Assembly: GCF_905171775.1 (NCBI RefSeq)
Contig: NC_053495.1
Span: 106,063,409 to 106,127,408 of the forward strand
Reading direction: 5' to 3'
DNA length: 64,000 nucleotides
DNA from: Rana temporaria
Lineage: Eukaryota > Chordata > Amphibia > Anura > Ranidae
The notes beneath the pieces were generated by a model, which saw only the letters and a program-made list of their open reading frames with translations, was not told the DNA's origin and did no database searches. Both the position numbers and the translations under genes were made by a program. Shown one piece after another: positions 21,132 to 31,443 of this stretch (position 1 is its first letter; each line of letters begins with the position of its first letter).

Positions 21132-23517
21132 GCAGGAGCACAATTGGGGGATAGGGACAGATAGTTGTCACCCTATAACAAGAAGTACTTAAACGAGAAC
21201 CTTCATGGCAGTATAACCGGGTGGGATTTTAATGAAAGCTGCAGATCTAATAAGACTGAAAATTACTTTTGAAATTCCTTTTGCATTTTGAAGAATTTAT
21301 AAGATTTAGTTATTAGGTTTACATGTACTTTAATTAATCTAAGGATCATTAAAACTGTCCTTGATGCTGCAATAATTATTAACACATAATTCTTTAATCT
21401 GTTACTATAAAACATTTAAGGACACATTTTTTTGTTCAGCAAAGGATCAGAAAAAGAAAAAGTTAAGACTCTCATCATAGAAAAAACAATTCTAGTGTGT
21501 TACACATCTCGCTATCAATAAAAATGTTTCACACCTTCAGTTAAAAACAATGTATAACATAATTGTCTCTACTTCTGCTATTTTGACAGGATACCATTCC
21601 CATTAAAGTAGACATGTACATGTTGTTATTGACAGAATCTGTGCTAAAAATGAAATACACTGATCTTCTACTCTAAAGCAAAAAAATTTACAGCTCTAGA
21701 AGAAACATTGAGTTTAGGAGTTTTCATATACTGAACAATTATGTGTATGTTGTTATTTTTTTTTTTTTTTTTTATAATTTAAGTTACTGTATGTCAGTCA
21801 AAGCTAAAGTAGCTGTATTTACTCTTATAATAGTGTAGTCTCCATCCATAGAAGTACATTGAGGAGCGTAAGGGCCTGAGCAGATGGGCTTTGGGCCTAT
21901 GTTGATGGCATCAGTTTGATATTTGAGTTTCAGATAGTTCTAAGATTGTTCAGAATTCAGTGCTGGATGCATTTAAACTTTTTCTGACCTGAATTTTAAT
22001 TACTCCAAGCATACTAAATAGATAGATTAGATACTTCCACTGGAACCATACTAAATTACCAAAAAAAGCCCCAACCCTCTAACTCTCTCTATAAAGCATG
22101 GCCAAGCATATGTTGTGTCCTACAGAGTGATATGCCTTTTCTTTTGCTTTGTGATGTCATCACAGGGCTTCAAAAATCCTTGTAGCAGTAGCAGCACAGA
22201 GGAAGGACTCACAGTTCAATCTATGTAATTTATTGAATGACGCACACTGCGATGAAGGATTACATATCCCAAAAGGTGTCTGAAATAAAAATAAATCCAT
22301 AGACTGACTCTTAAAAGTAGAGGAGCTACTGTGGGTGAGTATGCATGGGATGATAGGGGGAGCAGGGAAATCTCCTGTCAAGGTCAACACACACTTGCCT
22401 GCAATCTCCATTATTCCTGTGCACAGATTAAAAAAAAAAAAAAAACTATGAGTCCCTCTATTATGGTAGAACTGCACACAATATAAGTATTTGCTTCTAT
22501 GTGTCCTATCTCTGTGAAAAGTAAACCTGAGCTGCAGACATAAAGTCTTCCAACCACTTTACTCAGAGGCTGTATTTGAGTAAAGTAGCAGGAGGAATTT
22601 CTATCTGCAGTCCAGGTTAATCCACACACAAATAGGATACATAATACATGTATTGTATTGTGAGCAGCTTCAGAACACAAGAGGGACTAATCTTGACTTA
22701 TAGCCTATGTAAAAAAATAAGAATAGGCCTAGAGGATAGTAAGCTGTAAGATATTCCAAGCACAATATAGCGAGCTATGGATTTCTAAATCTTTCTTTCT
22801 TTGAACTCTCCTGTGCTCTCTTCTTTCCCTCTCCCTCTCAGACTTATTTTTGTTGATGTTTTTGGTACTCTGACAAATGGTGCAGAGAGGAGCAGTAGCA
22901 GGATGGGGATAGATAGAGCTAGTCGGAGGAAGGTGGAGCTATGTGGTATGGGGCCACTATACAGATATGGGTCCCTAATACATCCGAGTTATTTGACTGC
23001 AAAGTTAATTGATATGACCAAGTACCCAGCATACAGAAAGCTGCTGGGATGACCAGTCATCTAACCAGGAAGTTACAATGTAGAATACTAGGACCCTACT
23101 GATCATACTTTTGGAAAATAACTAGATCCTAATGGTACAGTCAAGAGAGGAAAAGAGGAAGATAAGGTAAGCTTATTGTCGCATGCATGAATTTCTTCCA
23201 TCTTCCTGAAGTGCATCTTCAAACAGGTCCTAATGGTAGCAAGAGTTGTGATTGTTAATGCCCCATATGGTGGATCTTAAATAGACAATTACCAAGTCTG
23301 TGGTTAGCAGGAGACAGACTGGACAAATCATTCTTCAGGAAACCAGTAATCCCACAGCTGGATTTTATTACTCCAGAACTGGATTGGCAATACAGGCTTC
23401 TTTATTAAGATTAGCTAATGTATTTGCCAATTTAGGCATGTATTAATGGAAGAGCATTAAAAATGGTGACTGAAAAGTGCTTACACTTTCAACAGCCATC
23501 TGATGTGAATACCAAAT
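21132..23517. other. AT-rich sequence, nothing recognised
   Basis: About 2.4 kb holds no supported gene, RNA or transposon end. There is a poly(T) run near 21757-21772 and a poly(A) run near 22430-22445. Short frames such as that at 22160-22477 have no recognisable domain. Confidence 0.5.
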
Positions 23518-23521
23518 TTAA

Positions 23522-23878
23522 AGGGGTTGTAAAGGTTTGTCTTTTATTTTCTAAATAGGTTCATTTAAGCTAGTGTATTCTTGGTTCACTTACCCTTTCC
23601 TTCTATTTCCCTTCTAAATATTTTTTTCCTTTGTTTGAATTTCTCACTTCCTGTTTCTCCTTAGTAAGCTTTCCACCATCATCCGAGTAATGGAAAGTAA
23701 TTTAGAACAGCTTACTGAACACCTTACCGAGGAGGAACAGGGAGTGAGAAATTCAGACAAAGAAAACAAAGAAAAAAAACATTTAGAAGGTAAATTGAAG
23801 GAAAAGGTAAGTGAACCAACAATGCACTAGCTTAAAGGAACCTATTTAGAAAATAAAAAACGAACCTTTACAACCCCT
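23522..23878. mobile_element. TTAA-flanked MITE
   Basis: The ends AGGGGTTGTAAAGG and CCTTTACAACCCCT are perfect inverted repeats flanked by TTAA (23518-23521, 23879-23882). About 80 bp of each end are inverted copies, including AAATAGGTTC and the GTTCACTTACC block. TTAA duplications point to piggyBac or Kolobok. Confidence 0.9.
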
Positions 23879-24183
23879 TTAATTCAAAAGAGATCCAAGT
23901 GCAGTCTGTCAGGCTGGTGGTGGTGTTGGAAATATCACACCCCACCAAGGTAAAACCAAAGGATTCCTGTTAATCCATTCTAGAAGTACTTGACAATTAA
24001 AATACCAGATTACTGTCTTTTGTTCTCTAGTGCTGCACTCAATGTGTACATACTCAAAATGCTTTGAAAATAAATGTCTTTGTTTCTAAAAATGAATATT
24101 GTAATATATTATTAATAACATTTTCTTCACAATGTACATTGTTTCTCAGTCATATTCTTCTTTATACAAGGGTTATACATTAA

Positions 24184-24677
24184 AGGAGTTGTAAAGGAAA
24201 CCATTTTTTCACCTTAATGCAATCTATGCATTAAGGTGAAAAAACATCTGAGGATGTGCCCCCTCCTCGTTTTACTTACCTGACCAGTCAAAAGTCCCGC
24301 GCTCGGTCCCGAGATCCTCTTCGCCGCTCAGCCTGGCCGCTGATTGGCTAAAGCGGATGGATTGAGAGCAGCACAGCCATTGGCTGGCGCTGCTGTCAAT
24401 CACATCCAGTGACGTGGCGTGCCGAGGGGCGGGGCCGAGTGATACAGTGAGCGGCTATGTCTGCTTGATGTATCACGGGAGCGCGCCCGCAAGGACTTAT
24501 CATCATGCAAGCTCTCTTGCATGAATGTGGTGAGTTCTTGCGGGAGGACCAGAGACAGCCGCCGAGGGACCCCAGAAGATGTGGATCGGGACCACTCTGT
24601 GCAAAATGAACTGCTCAGTGGAGGTAAGTATAACATGTTTGTTATTTTAAAGAAATTTTTTTTCCTTTACTAACCCT
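24184..24677. mobile_element. TTAA-flanked MITE with internal hairpin
   Basis: The ends AGGAGTTGTAAAGGAAA and TTTCCTTTACTAACCCT are imperfect inverted repeats flanked by TTAA (24180-24183, 24678-24681). Near the left end is a perfect hairpin, TTTTTTCACCTTAATGCA with its complement (about 24205-24246). The ends are similar to the element at 23522, so the two belong to one family. Confidence 0.85.
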
Positions 24678-24681
24678 TTAA

Positions 24682-25453
24682 AAATGTAATGTATATATTT
24701 TGTCCCTATTTAAAAAAAAAAGCATGAATATCATTGGTAATACAAAAATTAAGTAAATGAAATCAACATGATATATTCTGCACTTTTATAATTGGTTAAG
24801 CTATATCTCTTTACAGCAGGAAGCTGTAAGTTTCAAACAGTGAACATCTGTTACTTCACTGCACATGGAAAATTCAAGACTACTAATTGGTGTGAGGGAA
24901 ATGGTAAACAAGTTCTGGCAGCAATTCAATGAGCAGATATTAACAGGTGTCTCAAGTAATAATTAAATGTCCCTTGTACATTAAGTGCTTGTAAATTAAT
25001 ATTGTGATAACATTAGAAATTATTAGAATTTTACTTTTCCATTACCTAATTGGTAAGAGTTGTATGCCAGAGGACTTTTGCAAATGACAGTTATAAAGTT
25101 TAATGGCATAATATTTGAATGATAAATGAAAAAAAAAAGCAAATGAAAGGTAGAAAGGTAGAAAGGTAGAAAGGTAGGACCAGTAATATTCCAGCAACTT
25201 TAGAAACTTGCTGGCCTCTTTGCTCTGCTGCTTCCTATGACCACAGCTATTTGTGTCTATGCAATTTTATTTATTCTGCAATTGATAAATACTTGTATTA
25301 CACATATGACAAAATGTTAATATCTTCAATGAACACACGTAAATAAAACAAGTATTTTTTCACCTACACAGGTTTTTTTTCTGACCTTCCCACTAAAAGG
25401 AAAATACAAAGAATAAAAATTGGCTATTTATAAAGAAAAAAAAAAAAAACTGA
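24682..25453. other. AT-rich sequence with a short microsatellite
   Basis: No gene is seen. A short tandem run of GAAAGGTA lies near 25145-25180. Confidence 0.5.
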
Positions 25454-25696
25454 GGGGTAGATCCACGTACATCGGCACATATATAGACCGGCGTAGCGCA
25501 TCTCATTTCCGCTATGCCGGCTCAACTTAGAGAGGCAAGTACCGTATCCTCAGAGTATTTGCGCCCGACGATGCGCCAGCGCAACGTAAATTCCGAGGCG
25601 TAAGCCGGCATAATTGAAAGTAGGAAGGAAGTGGGCGTGTTCCATTGAAATGAGCCGTGACCCCATGCAAACGAAGGGCCCAACGGATGGCGCATG

Positions 25697-26498
25697 TAGG
25701 GTTGCCACCTTTTCTTCAAGTCAAACCCGAACACTTTAGCGGCGCTACGGCACATTTTTTATAGTATAAACTATACATATATTTTGCTATTAAATAACAT
25801 TTCTAATCATTCCCCTTTACATCTGAGTCCACAGAGTTCTCCTTTTACATCTTAACCTGCAGAGTTCCCTTTCTCTTACGGGGGGAATCGGCAGACTCTG
25901 ATGTAAGGAAGAACTCTGGGCCTCTAACATAAGGAATGCTCTGGGAACCCTGATTTAAGGGTAAACACTGAGAACTCTGATGTAGAGAGAAGACTCTGAT
26001 CTAAAGGGAAACACTGTGGCCTCTGGTGTAAAGGGGAACTCTGATGTAATGAGTGCTCTGAGAACCCTGATTTACCTTAGTGTACTTACTCAGAGGCAGG
26101 AGAGAGAAGAGGGCAGACTTCAGTCTCAGACAGGGATGGATGGTGAGCTCACTCACCCCTTGGTAGTCAGCACCTCTCATCCAGATATATCTGAGGCCGC
26201 TGGACTTCAAATCTCTGGCCCCAACTTTCCTTTTCTGAGGCACAGTGCCAGGGATTGGAGTGTGGGCAGACACAGAGGGGTAGGTGTGTTGGGGGGGGGG
26301 TTGTTAGTGCTGACTTTGGGCAGTGTGAAAGAGTGTGACAGACGCTCTCAGCTTGGAGAATTAACTGCAGCCAGCATCCCTGCTGGGAAGTCATAGTCCA
26401 GTCTAAATAATGTGTCCGGGTTTCAGGCAATCTGAAACCCGGACGCATGATTCCAAACCCGAACTGTCCGGGTGAATCCTGGACAGGTGGCAACCCTA
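25697..26498. mobile_element. Non-autonomous hAT element (perfect 8-bp duplication)
   Basis: The ends TAGGGTTGCCACCT and AGGTGGCAACCCTA are perfect 14-bp inverted repeats. GGCGCATG flanks both sides (25689-25696, 26499-26506). The 802-bp interior is non-coding and carries irregular repeats of CTCTGATGTAA type (about 25910-26060). It lies in the 5' region of Harbinger copy 3, between its left end and the Myb-like gene. Confidence 0.92.
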
Positions 26499-26729
26499 GG
26501 CGCATGCGCAATGACGCTGACTATGTTCAGCGCCTCTCTGCGCATGCTCAGAACTCGGCCCGGCATAATCAGTGAGATACGAACTAGGCCCGGCGTAATT
26601 AGTGAGATACGACCAGGGCATAAATACGCCCAGACATGCGCCCGTCCAGTGCAAAAGTACATCCTCTTGTTTCCCCCCCTGAAGCAAGGTACTTTTGTTC
26701 TGTTGTTTGTAGCTTTTTGTTTTAGAGCC

Positions 26730-27960
26730 ATGTAAGCAGCTCGGAAGAAGAGAAAGCTTAGTTTCTCCCCACAGGAGAGGGTGATCATCATCAGGGCCAT
26801 GGCCCAGTATGATAGGTATCTCCATGGGGAAGAGAGTGCCAGTACCACCCAGGCCAGGAGGAGGGAGATCCTGGTGCTGATTGCTGATGATGTGAATGCT
26901 TTGGGGAGTGAGACCAGGAGCCCCAATGACATTTTAAAAAAGATCAACGATCTGTGGCGCGTGGTCCGAGGTAAGCTGGCCAGGATGACCACTCATGCCA
27001 GGGGCACTGGAGGGAGACCAGCAACTACGGAGACGCTCACTTCTGAGGAGCGGGTGGTTGCCCAGTGCCTCCACAGGTATCAAGTGGAGGGAGTTCCTGG
27101 CTTTGACTCCATTGAGGAGGTCTTGAGGACAGGTAAGTGTGTTTTATCTCCTATCTGGTGTGTAGCATGTGTGGGGGTGGAAGGGAACATGTGACAAGTG
27201 TGTGGATCCTCCAACATGTGAATGTTTTGTGTCATCTACAGATGTGCAGGAGGGTGCTGGGCCATCTGGCCAGTCCACACCATCCCCCGGACATCAGGCT
27301 GAGCCAGACCACCTGGCAAGTCCGGAGTCCTCTGTGGAAGGGAGTGGCCACATCTCTCCTCATGAGGAGGTTGAGGAGGAGGAGGTCACCAGTGGCAATG
27401 AGGTGAGGCTCCATTTGGAGTTGTCTTCCCCTGTTGCTGGCACCAGTCAACCCACCATCAGTGGTAGCCCCTCCCGCTCCTCCCCCAACAGGGCTTCCCC
27501 CCCAAGGGTCTCCCCTTCTCGTAGGCCCCAAGCCACATCAGGACTCAGAAAGGTGACCAGGAAGACAAGGGGGGTGGCAGATGTTCTGCCAGAAAACCTC
27601 CGGAGGGACCAGGCCTGCCAGACCCGCCATCTGGGTGAGGTTGTGAGGAGTATGGGCCACATGGCCCAAAGCATGGCCTCCATAAAGGAATCTGTGCAGG
27701 ATCTTGGATGCAATTCCTCAGCTGTGGTCACCTGCATGGCTGATCTTCAGACCACCACAGCAGGCGTGGGTGAGGAGGTCCATGCCCTGACAGAGGCTGT
27801 CAGGGCCAACACGGCAGCCATCCAGGCGGGGGTGAGGCTGCAGGAGGACACCAATGTGGTCCTTACCCGCATTGCCCTGGCGTTGGAGGGCAGGCCGCCA
27901 GGTGTGCCAGGTGTGCAGAGACCAGGGGATGCTTCTCCTCCTGATTCCCCCCCCCCATGA
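26730..27960 (+). pseudogene. Harbinger Myb/SANT-like partner gene, copy 3
   Basis: Exon 1 is 26730-27132 (GTAAGT donor) and exon 2 is 27242-27960 (TCTACAG acceptor). The first ATG is followed at once by TAA. Beyond that the joined frame is open: AARKKRKLSFSPQE, the helical SPNDILKKINDLW segment, ARGTGGRP, then DVQEGAGPSG at the start of exon 2, Ser/Pro-rich sequence, and heptad-like helices (QTTTAGVGEEVHALTEAV). The intron position and flanking residues match copy 2. Restart at an internal Met (Met-Ala-Gln at 26799) would lose the basic N-terminus. Confidence 0.8.
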
Positions 27961-28438
27961 TCTCCCATGAGGAGCCGGGGCCAGGGCTGGGGCCATGGCC
28001 GCCGCAGGCGTGGGGCATGTTTATTTTTGTCTTATACTCAGGTTATGAGTGTTATGAGTGTTTTATGTTTATTTTTGTCTTATACTCTTTTTTGTAGCCC
28101 AAGCACACGGTCTGTAGTGCAGGCTACAGTGTGACTGATGTATGAATGTGGGGGTGACACTCTTGCTGGAAAAGGGGTGTCACCCTTGGTTGTTGGCGAG
28201 AACTGATACCCAGGACCAGGGAGAAGTGATCCCCAGGTCCGTGTGAATGGTGTATGCATGTACAGCAACATAATTGGAGCCTTGTCGTGGTGTTGCTGCT
28301 CCCAAGTCCTGATTGGTGGACTTGGGCTAATCCAATTTGATGAGGATGTGGGGTGTGTGTGCTAGGGACCACAGTGGTGTGCATGCGTGCATTCTGCTTG
28401 TGCCATGATGAATGTGTGGGTTTAATGTGCAAAGATGC

Positions 28439-29604
28439 CTACTGTGAGGCATCTCCTGACTGCTGTTCCCTCAGAAGACGGGTAGCCTCGGTTAGGGGGG
28501 GAATGTCTGGTTCGGGGGTCAGGTCCTCACGTAGGTCAATATCCAGGCCCTTTCTCACGGTGAAGTTGTGCAGCATGCAACATGCCCCAATGATCTGGCA
28601 CACAAAGTTTGGGGAATACAACAGGGTACCCCCAGACTTATCAAGGCATCGGAAACGGGACTTCAGGAGGCCAAAGGTGTGTTCCACCACTCCACGGGTA
28701 CGTGCGTGTGCATAATTGTATCTTTGCTCTCCTGGGGTTTCAGGATTCCGGAATGGAGTCATGAGATGGGGCCCAAGTGCTTATGCAGAGTCACCTGGAA
28801 GGGAAAAAACAGGAGGATGTTAGTCGTGCATGTGCCCCTCGTGATGTCTGCATCATTGGGGCGGACAGTCATGCCTGACACCCATGTCACTCACCAACCA
28901 GCCAGCTATTCCCATACACGTTCTGTTCGAATTCGGTTGGGATGGGTCTTTGACGGTACTGTATATGTAGCTGCCGTGGCTGGACCCTGGGTGTTTGGCA
29001 CGGACGTGCCATATGAGGCATTGGGCATCGGCTATCACCTGTATGTTGATGGAATGCCAGTGCTTCCGATTGCGGTATATGTGCTCTGTGTCACGGGGGG
29101 GGCCGTAGTGCCAGATGTGTGCAATCAATGACCCCCACGGTGCGTGGAAATCCTGCAATTCTGACGAAATCCCGCATTGCCTTCACCCGCAGATGCTCCT
29201 GGGTGGGTCTGATGATTTGGTTGGCCATGCATCTGAGGATTGCGGGGACAACCTGGTGCACGCATCTGCTAATGGAGGATTGTGCCATCCCAGCCAAAGG
29301 AAATGAAGTGTTGCCAGTACCTTGACCAGTGGCTCCACTGCATGTGAGCGGTGTGTCTGGCTGGTGATGTCATCTTTCAGGGTTGTGGTTAATTCCAGGA
29401 TGGCAGTAGGTCTGAATCTGAAGATGCGATACACCTCTGAATCCACCATGCCAAAGACGTTTATGAGCGGACGGTATATCTGCTCCCGTGCCCTCCTCCT
29501 TCTACGTGCATCTAAAGCCAGTAGTATAGCTATGACCATGGATTCCCCTGGCATGTTGGCATACAGATTGTTGTCCTGCAAGTGTGGATGCTCAGCTCGT
29601 CCCT
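28439..29604 (-). pseudogene. HARBI1-like transposase, copy 3 (broken)
   Basis: This is homologous to copy 2, with several lesions. The start codon position reads AGG (29602-29604). A deletion of about 35 bp after ATLHFL shifts the frame. The second catalytic site reads SSHGS where copies 1 and 2 have HDS, so the Asp is Gly. An inserted block shifts the frame again before exon A ends. Exon B opens GDSA then TAA. The remaining exon B frame keeps VVEHTFGLL (Glu) and ends SGDASQ-stop at 28439. No active enzyme can come from it. Confidence 0.85.
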
Positions 29605-30050
29605 AACGGTGCTGCTGAAGCTGACCTGCACATGTCTGGTGCAAAGTTAAAGCTGCTTTTATGAGGGGTAACTTTAGACCGGACGTATTTCTTATGCGCG
29701 GCGCGCGTAGCCCGCGTCGGGCGCACGTACATTCGTGGATCGCCGTATCTCCCTCATTTGCATATTTGAATAGCAAAAAAATGGTGCGTCCAGCGTATAT
29801 TTGCGCCCACAATGCGGCGGTGCAGAAAAATTACGTCGGTCTGAAAACCTATTTTTCAGGCGTATCTCGTTTTGTGGATACGGCGCATAGATACGACGGC
29901 GCATATTTACAATTACGCCGCGCATCTCAAGATACGCCGACGTAAGTGCTTTGTGGATCTGCCCCAATGTGTTTAGCATATGTCCAGTATGTCCAATATC
30001 CAGTATGCTGAACAAAAAAATTTCTATAAAAATCATTGGCAATGACTTAA

Positions 30051-30568
30051 AGCGGGGGTTCACCCGTACATAAAACTTGTTCCCCTTAGATGGATGCTCG
30101 TTTTATCTAGGGGAATCGGCTAGTTGTTTTAAAATATGAGCATTACTTACCGTTTACGAGATGCATCTTCTCCGCCGCTTCCGGGTATGGGCTGCGGGAC
30201 TGGGCGTTCCTATTTTGATTGACAGTCTTCCGAGAGGCTTCCGACGCTCGCATCCATCGCGTCACGATTTTCTGAAAGAAGCCGAACGTCGGTGCGCAGG
30301 CGCAGTATAGAGCCGCACCGACGTTGGGCTTCTTTCGGCTACTAGTGACGCGATGGATGCGACCGTCGGAAGCCTCTCGGAAGACTGTCAATCAAGAAGG
30401 AACGCCCGCTCCCGAAGACCCATAACCCGGAAGCGACGGAGAAGATGCATCTCGAAAACGGTAAGTACAGCTCATATTTTAAAACAACTAGCCGATTCCC
30501 CTAGACAAAACGAGCATCCATCTAAGGGGATTTTTTTAAAAAAAATGTCTTATGGGTGAACTCCCGCT
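30051..30568. mobile_element. TTAA-flanked foldback element
   Basis: The ends AGCGGGGGTTCACCC and GGGTGAACTCCCGCT are inverted repeats, with TTAA on both sides (30047-30050, 30569-30572). Most of its length forms one long hairpin: the left 240 bp return inverted on the right, including GGAATCGGCTAGTTGTTTTA. The loop is near 30300-30320. Kolobok or piggyBac is suggested by the duplication. Confidence 0.88.
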
Positions 30569-30572
30569 TTAA

Positions 30573-30953
30573 ATAGACAAAATGGCAATTGGCCCCTGCA
30601 AGGAAATCTTCCTTATTTACTGATGTACAGCAATATTTTCACAGCATGAAGCAGCACTGACAGAGTCACCAAATATTAGTAAGGCAAAAGAAAGTGGGAA
30701 CAATTAATTTCATTGTAACAGTGCCATGTGCTGTGCCAGAATCCAAGTACCTTGGAATGCTGTGACTGAAGTCAAGCACCTTGGAGAGTGGACAAGTGCT
30801 GTACCATATTGCTCAAGTAAATAACAGTAGCTTACATAGACAATTAGAAATATTGAAGTTACAACATATGCACAACAATAAAGCTTACTTTCCATTTTAT
30901 AAGTAAGGTCTGCACCCTGCCTTGAAATCCTACCGTTTTAAAATAGAAGCCTC
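30573..30953. other. Unassigned sequence
   Basis: No gene or repeat end is recognised. A locally duplicated phrase based on AAGTACCTTGGAA / AAGCACCTTGGAG lies near 30745-30785. Confidence 0.5.
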
Positions 30954-31099
30954 TAAGGCCTTGTACAGACGACCAAACATGTCCGTTTGAAACAGTCCGA
31001 CGGGCAGTTTCCGGCGTACAAAGCAGATTTGTCTTTTGGTCCGCTGGCTTGTACACACCAGCGGACCAAATTCCCGTTGTACCCGAACGCGTGCACGTA

Positions 31100-31124
31100 A
31101 ACCACGTACGACGTCACTATAAAG
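31100..31124 (+). promoter_or_regulatory. Putative transposase promoter (TATA box)
   Basis: TATAAAG at 31118-31124 follows a GACGTC palindrome, about 320 bp upstream of the transposase ATG at 31444. Position just inside the left terminal repeat suits a transposon promoter. This is an inference from motif and position only. Confidence 0.35.
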
Positions 31125-31443
31125 GGAAAGCCCAAAGTCAATGGCGCCGCCCTCTGTTCTGCTTTTGCTAGTTACGGGTTTGCTCGTGTTAGTGAAGGTT
31201 TGGTTAGAGCCGATTCGCGCTTTTCGGTCTCCGCGCTTTACCAGGTAGTATTCTCGGGTTCAGTGCGTGTGCTTGCTGGATCGTAGTTGGCAATCGGGTA
31301 CAGGCTTTCAGGTCGTGCTGCTTTGCAGTTGCGTCCTGTCCGCTTGTATCTGTTTGTCGCGCGTTCTTTGTAGGTAGTGCTGGATTTGCGAGTGCTTTCT
31401 GAAGGAGTGTGTTCTTGACTGACCAGCTGGCCGGTTTGAAGCC

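Larger units (their letters stand above)
25454..29965 (-). mobile_element. PIF/Harbinger transposon, copy 3
   Basis: The ends GGGGTAGATCCAC (left) and GTGGATCTGCCCC (right) are inverted repeats. The order is reversed relative to copies 1 and 2: Myb-like gene on the plus strand (26730-27960), transposase on the minus strand (28439-29604), converging near 28.0-28.4 kb. An 802-bp hAT element sits near the left end. The flanking 3-bp words differ (TGA and AAT), so the target duplication is not confirmed. Both genes are broken. Confidence 0.85.
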
